Assembly: GCA_030830415.1 (NCBI GenBank)
Contig: JAURNB010000015.1
Span: 1 to 20,618 of the forward strand
DNA: 20,618 nt
Reading direction: 5' to 3'
Origin: Acidimicrobiales bacterium
GTDB lineage: Bacteria > Actinomycetota > Acidimicrobiia > Acidimicrobiales > Ilumatobacteraceae
In this document: piece after piece, positions 1 to 8,239 of the stretch
Layout: the number at the start of each line of letters is the position of its first letter
Numbering within the stretch: position 1 is the first letter of the stretch
Program-made: the position numbers and the translations under genes
Notes under the pieces: generated by a model
The model's database searches: none
What the model was told of the DNA's origin: nothing
The model's input: the letters and a program-made list of their open reading frames with translations, nothing else

Positions 1-1304
1 AAGTCAACGAGTTGGAATTTGCCGAGTGTCTTGTTGTACTGCGCCATTTCGCGCTCACCTTGCAACACGTGAATTTCCACCGATGGCTGCATGTCTTCTG
101 CAGTGGTGAACACTTCAGTACGACGTGTAGGAATAGTGGTGTTTCGCTCGATGAGCTTTGTCATCACACCGCCCTTGGTTTCAATGCCGAGCGACAAAGG
201 AGTGACGTCGAGGAGCAATACGTCTTTGACATCGCCCTTCAATACGCCGGCCTGTACTGCTGCACCAATGGCAACTACTTCATCGGGGTTCACCGATTTG
301 TTTGGCTCTTTGCCAGTGAGTGACTGCACAAGATCTTGCACCGCTGGCATGCGAGTGGATCCACCCACCAAGATGACGTGGTTGATTTGTCCCTTTGACA
401 AACCAGCATCTTTGATTGCTTGTTCAAAAGGAATGCGGCAACGCTCAATGAGGTCTGAGGTCATTTCTTGGAACTTGGAACGCGACAACGTTTCATCGAG
501 GTGAAGCGGCCCTTCTGCAGTTGCAGTAATGAAGGGCAAGTTGATTTGTGTTTGCTGCACTTGTGACAGTTCAATTTTTGCTTTTTCTGCAGCTTCTTGC
601 AGACGCTGTTTGGCCATGCGGTCTTGGGCAAGGTCTACACCGTGTGCGCTCTTGAATTGTGAAACGAGCCAATCGATAATGCGTTGGTCCCAGTCGTCAC
701 CACCCAGAACGGTGTCGCCGTGTGTGCTCTTTACTTCAAACACTCCATCACCAATTTCCAACACGCTGACGTCGAAGGTTCCGCCACCAAGGTCGAATAC
801 CAAAACGGTTTCGTCTTCGCCACCCTTGTCGAGGCCATATGCCAAAGCTGCTGCTGTTGGTTCGTTGATAATTCTCAACACTTCAAGACCTGCAATTTGC
901 CCAGCTTCTTTTGTTGCGGTGCGTTGTGCATCGTCAAAGTACGCGGGAACGGTAATGACTGCTTGAGTAACGGTGTCGCCCAAGTACGCCTCGGCATCGC
1001 GCTTCAACTTCATGAGTGTGCGTGCACTGATTTCTTGTGGCGTGTACTGCTTGCCATCGATATCGGGGGTCTTCCAGTTCTCGCCCATGTGGCGCTTGAC
1101 TGAACGGAAGGTGCGGTCGGGGTTAGTAATGGCCTGGCGCTTGGCAACTTCGCCCACCAGTACTTCGCCTGTTTTCGAAAATGCCACGACCGACGGTGTG
1201 GTGCGGGCGCCTTCAGAGTTGGGGATGACCACAGGGTCGCCGGCTTCCAAAACGGAAACAACGGAGTTTGTGGTGCCGAGGTCGATACCGACTGCTTTTG
1301 CCAT
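1..1304 (-). CDS. dnaK: Molecular chaperone DnaK (Hsp70), 5' part; gene runs off the left edge
   Basis: Cytoplasmic ATP-dependent chaperone that binds unfolded peptides with DnaJ and GrpE. About 434 residues are visible, covering the whole nucleotide-binding domain and the start of the substrate-binding domain. The N-terminus MAKAVGIDLGTTNSVVSVLE carries the phosphate-1 motif (residues 7-13). VFDLGGGTFDVSV follows near 168-180, and VILVGGSTRMP near 325. The reading frame is open to the edge of the window, so the C-terminal lid is missing only because the window ends. The start is the ATG at 1304-1302, preceded by an AAGGA ribosome site in AAAAAGGAACCCCCC. Two HAIR-type inverted repeats upstream indicate HspR repression. 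By analogy with other actinobacteria, grpE, dnaJ and hspR may follow to the left of the window; this is inference. Identification is essentially certain. Confidence 0.97.
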   Translation of the reverse strand, partial: MAKAVGIDLGTTNSVVSVLEAGDPVVIPNSEGARTTPSVVAFSKTGEVLVGEVAKRQAITNPDRTFRSVKRHMGENWKTPDIDGKQYTPQEISARTLMKLKRDAEAYLGDTVTQAVITVPAYFDDAQRTATKEAGQIAGLEVLRIINEPTAAALAYGLDKGGEDETVLVFDLGGGTFDVSVLEIGDGVFEVKSTHGDTVLGGDDWDQRIIDWLVSQFKSAHGVDLAQDRMAKQRLQEAAEKAKIELSQVQQTQINLPFITATAEGPLHLDETLSRSKFQEMTSDLIERCRIPFEQAIKDAGLSKGQINHVILVGGSTRMPAVQDLVQSLTGKEPNKSVNPDEVVAIGAAVQAGVLKGDVKDVLLLDVTPLSLGIETKGGVMTKLIERNTTIPTRRTEVFTTAEDMQPSVEIHVLQGEREMAQYNKTLGKFQLVD

Positions 1305-1355
1305 GGTGGGGGGTTCCTTTTTCTTGAAAGAGTGATATGTCGGGCACAAAAGACT

Positions 1356-1377
1356 CTGTATCGGGGGGTTGATACAG
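1356..1377 (-). repeat. Small inverted repeat in the dnaK leader
   Basis: CTGTATC (1356-1362) and GATACAG (1371-1377) are perfect 7-bp inverted arms around an 8-nt G-rich loop. The repeat lies between HAIR operator 1 and the dnaK ribosome site, so it would form a hairpin in the dnaK 5' leader or act as a short operator. No function can be assigned from sequence. Confidence 0.4.
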
Positions 1378-1380
1378 GAT

Positions 1381-1401
1381 CTTTAGTGACTTGTACTCAA
1401 G
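1381..1401 (-). promoter_or_regulatory. HAIR operator 1 (HspR binding site) upstream of dnaK
   Basis: The sequence reads CTTTAGT-N7-ACTCAAG, which matches 13 of 14 arm positions of the actinobacterial HAIR consensus CTTGAGT-N7-ACTCAAG. It lies 77 bp upstream of the dnaK start codon. HspR is known to bind HAIR and repress dnaK operons until heat shock. On the dnaK strand the first arm contains TTGAGT, a plausible -35 element, so the bound repressor would cover the promoter. The promoter assignment is inference. Confidence 0.8.
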
Positions 1402-1453
1402 ATTAGGGGAGTATTGGATTATCCACAACTCGTGCGGACAAAAAAGTACAAAA

Positions 1454-1474
1454 GTTGAGTGGAAGTGACTTAAG
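1454..1474. promoter_or_regulatory. HAIR operator 2 (HspR binding site) between dnaK and gpmA
   Basis: A second copy reads GTTGAGT-N7-ACTTAAG and matches 12 of 14 consensus arm positions with the same 7-bp spacer. It lies 150 bp before the dnaK start and only 48 bp before the gpmA start, just upstream of the proposed gpmA -35. It could therefore strengthen HspR repression of dnaK by cooperative binding, affect gpmA, or do both. Confidence 0.65.
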
Positions 1475-1484
1475 TACTTGCCAT

Positions 1485-1521
1485 TTGGCGGGCGCTACTG
1501 CAATGGTCGTACCATTTCACT
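1485..1521 (+). promoter_or_regulatory. Probable leaderless promoter of gpmA
   Basis: A -10-like hexamer TACCAT (1510-1515) ends exactly 6 nt before the ATG at 1522, and a possible -35 TTGGCG (1485-1490) lies 19 bp further up. No Shine-Dalgarno sequence is present before the ATG. This is the arrangement of actinobacterial leaderless mRNAs, in which transcription starts at the start codon. Confidence 0.5.
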
Positions 1522-2265
1522 ATGACCGGAACGCTCGTCCTTCTTCGCCATGGCCAAAGCACCTGGAATGAACTCAACTTGTTCACGGGCTGGCACGACG
1601 TCGAGCTCACCGCCCTGGGGAAAAGCGAGGCATCGGCAGCGGGAACCCTGATGAAAGCTGAAGGCGTGGTCTTCGACTTTGCACACACCAGTTTGCTCAC
1701 CCGCGCCGTACGCACCTGCAATTTGGCGCTCGAAGCAATGGATCAAATGTGGTTGCCCTTGCAACGCCACTGGCGATTAAACGAACGTCATTACGGAGCA
1801 CTTCAAGGTCTCGATAAGAAGGCAACAACGGAACTGCATGGCGCAGAACAAACCAATTTGTGGCGCCGCAGTTACGACATACCGCCACCACCGGTCGACA
1901 CCACAAACCCCGAGCATCCGGTGAACGATGCGCGGTATCGCTTCATTGCACCGCAAGATCTTCCTGCCACTGAATGTTTGAAAGATGTTGTTACCCGCGT
2001 TCTTCCCTACTGGAATACGGAAATAGTGCCTCAATTACAGGCAAATATGAATGTTTTAGTAGTTGCGCATGGCAATAGCCTGCGGGCGCTCATCATGTAT
2101 TTGGAAAGCATTAGTGAAGCAGCCATTGCGGAACTGAACGTGCCTACTGGCGTGCCGCGTAAGTACACCTTTACTTCTGACATGAAGGTAAGTGATGCCA
2201 CGTATTTGGGTGACCCTGAAGCAATCGCCCAAGCGGCAGCTGCCGTGGCAAACCAATCCAAATAA
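1522..2265 (+). CDS. gpmA: 2,3-bisphosphoglycerate-dependent phosphoglycerate mutase
   Basis: Glycolytic and gluconeogenic enzyme interconverting 3- and 2-phosphoglycerate through a phosphohistidine intermediate. The 247 residues match the normal family length. The catalytic RHG motif is at the N-terminus (LLRHGQSTWNELNLFTGW, His10 phosphorylated). LNERHYGALQGLDK supplies the acid/base Glu88, and VAHGNSLRAL supplies the second active-site His183. The cofactor-dependent clan is indicated by the FTGW and ERHYG motifs. There is no ribosome site before the ATG and no usable upstream in-frame start; translation is probably leaderless. The gene is divergent from dnaK and shares its regulatory gap. 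A cyclic-nucleotide-binding-domain gene follows after about 18 bp. Confidence 0.96.
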   Translation: MTGTLVLLRHGQSTWNELNLFTGWHDVELTALGKSEASAAGTLMKAEGVVFDFAHTSLLTRAVRTCNLALEAMDQMWLPLQRHWRLNERHYGALQGLDKKATTELHGAEQTNLWRRSYDIPPPPVDTTNPEHPVNDARYRFIAPQDLPATECLKDVVTRVLPYWNTEIVPQLQANMNVLVVAHGNSLRALIMYLESISEAAIAELNVPTGVPRKYTFTSDMKVSDATYLGDPEAIAQAAAAVANQSK

Positions 2266-2283
2266 TTGGTTTAGGCTATGGGT

Positions 2284-2709
2284 ATGGCCTCAAAGAAAAC
2301 TCCGCTTCAATACCTCGCACAAGTTCCACTCTTTTCTGCATGCAGCTCGCGTGACCTTGGCAAAATTGCTAAAGCCGCCGACCGCATCAACATGGTCGCT
2401 GGTACCACCATCATCACCCAGGGCACTGCTGGCAAGCAGGCCTTCGTGTTGCTCAGTGGTTCTGCCACCGTCAAGCGCAACGGCAAAAAGATTGCCACCG
2501 TGCAAGCAGGTGCCATTGTTGGTGAGCTCTCGCTCCTCGACCGCGGCTCACGCACTGCAACTGTGGTGTGCGATACCGATTGTGAACTCCTCGTTGTTGA
2601 TGCCCGCCACCTTTTTGCGGTTATTGACGAAGTTCCCGCTATGGCTCACAAGTTGTTGGCGGCTCTTGCCACCCGCATTCGTGATCTAGACCGTGCTCAT
2701 TACGGCTGA
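2284..2709 (+). CDS. Stand-alone cyclic-nucleotide-binding (CNB/CAP_ED) domain protein
   Basis: A 141-residue protein made of a single Crp-type cAMP-binding fold with no helix-turn-helix after it. The opening YLAQVPLFSACSSRDLGKIAKAAD is the usual CNB start. GKQAFVLLSGSATVKRNGK and the phosphate-binding-cassette region GAIVGELSLLDRGSRTATVV (Gly-Glu plus Arg contacts for cyclic phosphate) follow, and a C-terminal helix closes the domain. It may act as a cytoplasmic cAMP sensor that works by protein contact. I chose the second Met (2284) over the ATG at 2278 because the hexamer TAGGCT (2272-2277) sits exactly 6 nt before it, the leaderless spacing also seen at gpmA and dcd; the longer form would add only Met-Gly. 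The gene lies between gpmA and the Fe-S reductase on the same strand. Its partner is unknown. Confidence 0.85.
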   Translation: MASKKTPLQYLAQVPLFSACSSRDLGKIAKAADRINMVAGTTIITQGTAGKQAFVLLSGSATVKRNGKKIATVQAGAIVGELSLLDRGSRTATVVCDTDCELLVVDARHLFAVIDEVPAMAHKLLAALATRIRDLDRAHYG

Positions 2710-2732
2710 TAGCAACTAAGTTATATGGTGCT

Positions 2733-5012
2733 ATGACTTCAGCACCACAGAACCCCAGCACCTCGTCAACACCGCGTCGCTTCAAGCCGCATCAACTCTC
2801 CATTGCCATTGGCTGTGGCGTCGGTGCTTTTGCGCTGGTCTCCGGAATCCTTCCGCAGTTCACCAAATGGCACGGCGACTCTGAAGTTTCGCGCACAGTG
2901 TTTGGTGGCATTCCTGGCCCCATCCAAGCTGCCTTCTATTCCATCATTCCGATGCTCATCGTGTGGGGGTCACTGCGCTTTGCCGACCGCATTCGCAACT
3001 GGGAACGCGGTACATCCGACCGTCGTCGCACTACACCAAAAAATGCGAAGCGCCGTCTAGCCGACTACCGCTCTGGTGTGTACATGCGCACCTTGTTGCG
3101 CGACTCAGCAGCTGGCCTCATGCACTCCATGATCTACTTCGGTTTCATGGTTCTGCTTGGTGTCACCACCGTGTTGGAAATTGATCACCAACTTCCTGAA
3201 AGTTTGAAATTCTTGCACGGTCGTACCTACCAGGCGTATGCACTCGTAGGCGACCTCGCTGGTGTGGTGTTTACCGTTGGTGTGCTGTGGGCCATTGTGC
3301 GCCGTTACGTGCAACGCCCATACCGCATTCGCATTAAAACAAGACCTGAGCACGCTGCAATTCTTGGTGTGTTGCTCGCCATTGGTATTACCGGCTTTGG
3401 TGCTGAAGCATTCCGCATTGCACAAAGTCAAGCAGCTGGTCTCAACATGGAATTTGAAAAGTGGAGCATCGTTGGCTACCCCGTTGCGCAATTGTTCAAT
3501 AATGCAAGCGCCGGCAATTTAGAAACTTGGCACCAGGTGTGGTGGGTCGGCCACGTGTTGTCATTCATTGCATTCCTTGCCTTGTTGCCCATCACCATGT
3601 TGCGCCACATCTTCACTTCACCACTCAACATGTACTTGAAAGATCGCGACCGTCCAAAGGGCGCAATGAAAGCAATGCCGAACCTCACCGAAACTGGCTT
3701 GGAATCATTTGGCGCATCGCTCATCGAAGACTTCACTTGGAAACAACTGCTCGACACCGATGCATGCACCATGTGTGGTCGTTGTACCAGCGTGTGCCCA
3801 GCACACGCAACGGGTAAACCACTCGACCCACGTGAGATTGTTTTGAAGGTTGGCGAAGTAATGGCCGCTACTGCTGCACATGCAGAAGGCGGACGCGTGT
3901 CGCCACCACTCGGAACGGTCAAAGACATCACTATTGGTAGCAACTCGGTCTTTGAGCGCATTAGCGCTGAAGAAGTGTGGGCATGCACCTCATGCAAAGC
4001 ATGCGATGAAATTTGCCCGGTCAATATTGAAATTCTCGACAAGATTCTCGACATGCGTCGTTACCTCTCACTCATGGAGAGCAACTTCCCCGCAGAACTA
4101 GGTAACGCTTACCGTGCCATGGAAAACCAAGGCAACCCATGGGGCATGAACCAAGGTGAGCGTGCCGATTGGGCCAAAGATCTCGATGTAGAAGTAGTTG
4201 ATCCAGGCGCAGCATTCAATTCTGAGTATCTCTACTGGGTGGGTTGTGCAGGTTCATTCGACGACAAGAACAAAAAAGTAACGCAGTCAATGGCACAGCT
4301 CTTGAAGCGCGCCAACATCGACGTTGCCATTCTTGGTCCGAGCGAAATGTGCACCGGCGACTCTGCTCGCCGCAGTGGTAACGAATATCTCTTCCAAATG
4401 CTTGCGATGCCAAACGTAGAAATGTTGAATGGCATGGGCGTGAAGAAAATTATTACCCAGTGTCCGCACTGCTTCAACACGCTGAAAAATGAGTACCCGC
4501 AACTCGGTGGCAATTACGAAGTAGTGCACCACAGTGAATTGCTAGAAGAACTCATTGCCAATGGCACACTCGACATGAGCAATGCCACCCTCGACGACCG
4601 CATTACGTATCACGACTCGTGCTACCTCGGTCGTCACAACGATGTTTATATGGCTCCACGTAAAGTGGTGGGCAGCATCAAGGGTGTACAAGTAGTGGAG
4701 ATGCCACGCAACGGCACCAAGGGAATGTGCTGTGGCGCCGGTGGTGCTCGCATGTGGATGGAAGAAAGCATCGGCACCAAGGTGAACGACGAACGTGCGC
4801 GCGAAGCAATTAGCACTGGTGCAAGTCGTGTCGCTACTGCTTGTCCGTTCTGCTACATCATGCTTGATGACGGTGTGAAAGCTGCTGGCGTTGAAGAAGG
4901 CTCAGTAAAAGTAGCCGACATTGCTATTCACGTACTCGACGCACTTGAAAACGGCGAACGTCAGTTGGCTGCGAGCGATGCACCACTCGCATCTCCTGTT
5001 GCCGGAAGCTAA
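2733..5012 (+). CDS. Membrane-bound 4Fe-4S/CCG-domain reductase, EtfD-like (HdrD/GlcF family)
   Basis: Integral-membrane iron-sulfur oxidoreductase of 759 residues. The N-terminal third has about six hydrophobic helices (near 22-42, 63-84, 126-147, 168-189, 207-226 and 270-292) resembling a NarI-type heme b domain. Two [4Fe-4S] motifs follow, CTMCGRCTSVCP (344-354) and CTSCKACDEICP (418-428). Two CCG-like modules come next: Cys505, Cys540 and CPHC 577-580, then Cys630, CCG 666-668 and CPFC 704-707. This architecture matches actinobacterial homologues such as mycobacterial EtfD (Rv0338c), known to take electrons from electron-transfer flavoprotein during fatty-acid oxidation and pass them to menaquinone. 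That role here is inferred from family. There is no ribosome site, but TATATG lies 5 nt before the ATG, so translation may be leaderless. The stop overlaps the convergent FGE gene by 4 bp with no terminator between them. Confidence 0.9.
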   Translation: MTSAPQNPSTSSTPRRFKPHQLSIAIGCGVGAFALVSGILPQFTKWHGDSEVSRTVFGGIPGPIQAAFYSIIPMLIVWGSLRFADRIRNWERGTSDRRRTTPKNAKRRLADYRSGVYMRTLLRDSAAGLMHSMIYFGFMVLLGVTTVLEIDHQLPESLKFLHGRTYQAYALVGDLAGVVFTVGVLWAIVRRYVQRPYRIRIKTRPEHAAILGVLLAIGITGFGAEAFRIAQSQAAGLNMEFEKWSIVGYPVAQLFNNASAGNLETWHQVWWVGHVLSFIAFLALLPITMLRHIFTSPLNMYLKDRDRPKGAMKAMPNLTETGLESFGASLIEDFTWKQLLDTDACTMCGRCTSVCPAHATGKPLDPREIVLKVGEVMAATAAHAEGGRVSPPLGTVKDITIGSNSVFERISAEEVWACTSCKACDEICPVNIEILDKILDMRRYLSLMESNFPAELGNAYRAMENQGNPWGMNQGERADWAKDLDVEVVDPGAAFNSEYLYWVGCAGSFDDKNKKVTQSMAQLLKRANIDVAILGPSEMCTGDSARRSGNEYLFQMLAMPNVEMLNGMGVKKIITQCPHCFNTLKNEYPQLGGNYEVVHHSELLEELIANGTLDMSNATLDDRITYHDSCYLGRHNDVYMAPRKVVGSIKGVQVVEMPRNGTKGMCCGAGGARMWMEESIGTKVNDERAREAISTGASRVATACPFCYIMLDDGVKAAGVEEGSVKVADIAIHVLDALENGERQLAASDAPLASPVAGS

Positions 5013-5866
5013 CTATTTCTCTCGACATCATCCGCGATACGGAAACCAATGTGTGATGCACTGAAGTATTCCGGTTGAGGTATTCTCGCGCTTGGCCGAT
5101 ACCGCGAGCAGTAGTTTTCAGCGCATAAATAAGATCCACCTTTCAGAACCATCAAGCGTCCCCCTTCTTGCAAAGGATCTTGCTTCTTTTGTGATCCACA
5201 ACAAGCGTGCATACTGTGTCCTTCAAAAAATTCTGACGTAGTCCACTCCCATACATTTCCGATCATGTCGAAAAGGCCATGATGGTTCTTCGGATACATT
5301 CCTACAGCCGTGGTTGCTCCAATATTTTCCGGTTTAGGGCCTGATGGAAATTCCCCTAACCAATGATTTGCCATCATCTTCCCATTGGGATGGAGATCAT
5401 TCCCCCATGCATAAGTATCACGAGTAAGACCGCGCGCCGCATACTCCCACTCAATTTCGTTTGGTAATCGACATCCCACCCATTCGCAAAACGCCAGTGC
5501 ATCTCTCAATGCAATGTGGACAACTGGGTGATGAGGCTTATCTACAATCGTTGAAGAGGCACCTGAAGGTGAATGCCAACAAGCACCTTGCCTGAAATGC
5601 CACCAAGATAAATCCTGAGCTTCCACACCGAATGGTGGCGCTTCGAAGACCATCGAACCAGTTTCCTGTTCAGCCACAGTCTTATATTTTGTAGCTACAA
5701 CGAATCTTCCAAATTCTAAATTAGTTACAGGAGTTGTAGAAATAGCAAAACCATTAATCAATCGCCTGTGTTCAGGCGCCTCCTCCGGGTAGCCAAAATT
5801 AGATCCCATATAGAACTCATCAGGGCCTAATTGCACAAATTCAGATGAAAGCTGATCAATGGTCAC
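5009..5866 (-). CDS. Formylglycine-generating enzyme (FGE-sulfatase/SUMF1 family)
   Basis: Activates type I sulfatases by oxidising the Cys of their CxPxR motif to C-alpha-formylglycine, using O2 and copper. The 285 residues have the FGE start (FVQLGPDEFYMGSNFGYPEEAP), the core CRLPNEIEWEYAARG, and GLFDMIGNVWEWTTS. The active site GGSYLCAENYCSRYRPSAR retains both catalytic cysteines (about Cys248 and Cys253, five apart as in human FGE). This separates it from cysteine-less relatives such as EgtB-like or lectin-fold proteins. The start is GTG at 5866, because an in-frame stop lies two codons upstream and the next Met is inside the conserved domain. It follows the sulfatase stop by 9 bp and is its obvious partner. 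It ends tail-to-tail with the Fe-S reductase, overlapping by 4 bp. Confidence 0.94.
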   Translation of the reverse strand: MTIDQLSSEFVQLGPDEFYMGSNFGYPEEAPEHRRLINGFAISTTPVTNLEFGRFVVATKYKTVAEQETGSMVFEAPPFGVEAQDLSWWHFRQGACWHSPSGASSTIVDKPHHPVVHIALRDALAFCEWVGCRLPNEIEWEYAARGLTRDTYAWGNDLHPNGKMMANHWLGEFPSGPKPENIGATTAVGMYPKNHHGLFDMIGNVWEWTTSEFFEGHSMHACCGSQKKQDPLQEGGRLMVLKGGSYLCAENYCSRYRPSARIPQPEYFSASHIGFRIADDVERNS

Positions 5867-5875
5867 CTGTCAGTA

Positions 5876-8203
5876 CTACTCCAATGCAAGACCAATTCGA
5901 TATGCATTCTCAATTGCAACGGGCCCAGCATCCGGAGCAAACTCGCCAGGTATATATGTGACGTGATTGATCTTTCCGCTAAATGGAAATGTTCCGTATT
6001 TTTCATATAAACGCCATGACACTGGCGAACGACGGTCGCAACCAATATCTATACCTTCGTAAGGGAGAAAACTTGCCAATTCTAGGAAACCCTTATGAGT
6101 GGCATTCTCAATTCCATCTACAATCAGACTCACATGCCACTCTCTCTTGCCGACAGCAGCAACATTCACAATGAATTCTTGTGATGTAGGACCCAATTCT
6201 ACTGCTGTAATCTTCAACATGCTGGAGCCTGTGTTTTCCTCAAAATGCAATTTGCCCTCTTCTATGTAGGCGACATATCCAGCTTCTTGACCCCCATGTG
6301 CAAACACAATTCCCGAATCACCCTTGCGGTAATCCCAATTCACCTTGATTTGATATGACTTACCAGCAATGAGTCGTGACGACCTGTAGCGCTCAAGTGT
6401 TGGCGTACCAGGAAGAATTCGCACAGTCTTTGCAAGCAATTGTTCATAGGGAGGACGAACAAGATGCTCAATACGCGTGCCGTCAGTCAATGGGTAGACC
6501 TTATTTTCGCGTGCTGCCGCTTCCCAACTCGCAACCATCTCCGCTACTTTTTCCGGCATTTCAGCTGAAAGGTCGTGTACCTGAGTTGGGTCTTCATCAA
6601 CGTTATACAACTCCCAATGGTCATTTTTGAAGAGCGTACGTGGAGTGTGAAAGGTCACGGCCTCCCAGCCGTCTTTGAAGTATGCGCGATTGCCAATGCA
6701 CTCCCAATACTGCTCTGTGTGTTCGGTTGCTGCCGTTGGGTTATCAAAGGTCTGCGTAAAACTCACACCATTCAATGGATCTGCTGCTAAACCTTCCCGA
6801 TGAGTCAACTGGCGCACTTTGGTCATGTCAATAATCGTTGGAAGTAAGTCGGTAATGTGGGCGAACTGGCGACGATATACCTCGCCTTTGTCCTCAATTC
6901 TGTCGGGCCAAGACATTACAAAGGGAACTTGATGTCCCCCACGATGAGTGGTGATCTTGTACAGACGAAATGGTGTGTTGCATGCCATTGCCCATCCACG
7001 GGGATAATGAGGCCACGATGTGGGGCCACCAATTTCATCGAGGTTTTTAAAATCTTCCTCTTGGTGCTGTGACTTGGCACCAACAACCGACCCAGCGCCG
7101 CGCGAAAAATACAGCCGTGTTCCTGTTGCATTTCCTTCACGTGACGCACCGTTATCACTTGTAAAAATGAAAATTGTATTTTCGAGTTCACCCATCTCTT
7201 CAAGCGTTGACATCAAGTGCCCAACAGACTGGTCGATGGTGTCAACCATCGCCGCATAGACCTCCATGTAACGGGCGTACAATTTTTGCTCACGCACCTC
7301 AAGCGAGTCCCATGCAACCACGTCTTCGCCTGCTTCTGTGTTACGTGGGGGTAGTTCTGTTTCTGGAGCAATCAATCCGAGCTCTTTTTGACGTTCAAAC
7401 CTCTCTGCTCGTAAGACGTCCCACCCTTTGTCGTAGTGGCCGCGGTACTTGGCGATGTCGCTCTTTTTGGCATGCAGCGGCGCATGTACAGCTCCATGGC
7501 CGAAGTACAAAAAGAACGGCTTTTCGGGGTTTGCGGTCTTCACTTCTTTAATCATTCGCACAGCACGATTAGTGAGATCATCGGTGAGGTAATAGTCGTC
7601 GGGATACTTGTCTATCGCGACAACACTGTTGCCCTCATACATTCGGTGCGGATGATGGAAATTCGTGAGTGCTTCCAGGAATCCGTAGTACTGCTCAAAA
7701 CCTCGTTGAATCGGCCACGAATGCTTGCTGCCGCCTTCGGAAAGATCGGCGTCTTTGCAGAGGTGCCACTTACCAATGGCAAGAGTTGAGTATCCATTAG
7801 CCCGCAAAGTTTCCGCCATTGACGGCTGGTTAGTAGGTAATTCGGACGCATATCCGGGAAACCCAGGGTCAACGTTGGCGACCATTCCGATTCCGGCCGC
7901 ATGCGAGTTACGGCCAGTCATCAATGCTGCACGTGTCGGCGAGCACAAAGGAGTTACGTGAAAGTTGGTGTAGCGCAAGCCTCGTGATGCAAGTTTGTCG
8001 ATGTTTGGCGTGGGTATTTCCGAGCCATAGCAACCGAGGTCTGAATAGCCAAGGTCGTCTGCAATGACAATGACTACGTTTGGTGCACCCTTTGGTGCCG
8101 TAGGACGTTCGGGCCACCATGGTTTTGAGTGCGAAAACATTTCTGCGACAGTTCCCGGAAAACCCTCATATTTGACAAAATCATTGTCTGCTTCAGTTGA
8201 CAT
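5876..8203 (-). CDS. Cys-type arylsulfatase (type I, formylglycine-dependent)
   Basis: Hydrolyses sulfate esters to alcohol plus sulfate. The active-site signature HVTPLCSPTRAALMTGR holds the CxPxR motif at Cys87-Arg91, with Cys as the residue converted by the adjacent FGE. The metal-binding Asp pair is in VIADDLGYSDLGCYG (about 49-50). AIGKWHLC, GHGAVHAPLHAK and FTSDNGAS add the remaining conserved alkaline-phosphatase-superfamily motifs. At 775 residues it matches the long AtsA/AtsD-type actinobacterial sulfatases, with a C-terminal jelly-roll-like extension. No signal peptide is visible, so it is probably cytoplasmic and its substrate must be imported. The start is the ATG at 8203: AAGGAG lies 6 nt before it but only 3 nt from the in-frame GTG at 8206. 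It sits 36 bp downstream of the SDR gene. The natural substrate is not predictable from sequence. Confidence 0.95.
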   Translation of the reverse strand: MSTEADNDFVKYEGFPGTVAEMFSHSKPWWPERPTAPKGAPNVVIVIADDLGYSDLGCYGSEIPTPNIDKLASRGLRYTNFHVTPLCSPTRAALMTGRNSHAAGIGMVANVDPGFPGYASELPTNQPSMAETLRANGYSTLAIGKWHLCKDADLSEGGSKHSWPIQRGFEQYYGFLEALTNFHHPHRMYEGNSVVAIDKYPDDYYLTDDLTNRAVRMIKEVKTANPEKPFFLYFGHGAVHAPLHAKKSDIAKYRGHYDKGWDVLRAERFERQKELGLIAPETELPPRNTEAGEDVVAWDSLEVREQKLYARYMEVYAAMVDTIDQSVGHLMSTLEEMGELENTIFIFTSDNGASREGNATGTRLYFSRGAGSVVGAKSQHQEEDFKNLDEIGGPTSWPHYPRGWAMACNTPFRLYKITTHRGGHQVPFVMSWPDRIEDKGEVYRRQFAHITDLLPTIIDMTKVRQLTHREGLAADPLNGVSFTQTFDNPTAATEHTEQYWECIGNRAYFKDGWEAVTFHTPRTLFKNDHWELYNVDEDPTQVHDLSAEMPEKVAEMVASWEAAARENKVYPLTDGTRIEHLVRPPYEQLLAKTVRILPGTPTLERYRSSRLIAGKSYQIKVNWDYRKGDSGIVFAHGGQEAGYVAYIEEGKLHFEENTGSSMLKITAVELGPTSQEFIVNVAAVGKREWHVSLIVDGIENATHKGFLELASFLPYEGIDIGCDRRSPVSWRLYEKYGTFPFSGKINHVTYIPGEFAPDAGPVAIENAYRIGLALE

Positions 8204-8239
8204 CACATACTCCTTGTAAAATTTAATTGAATGAGAAAA

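Noticed and set aside
91..966. Two open frames of 137 and 145 codons on the plus strand at the left end
   Set aside because: They are antisense to dnaK, whose minus-strand frame is unmistakable Hsp70; their translations show no domain.
3476..4054. A 192-codon minus-strand open frame
   Set aside because: It lies inside the Fe-S reductase gene opposite conserved cluster motifs; its low-complexity translation looks like a codon-bias shadow.
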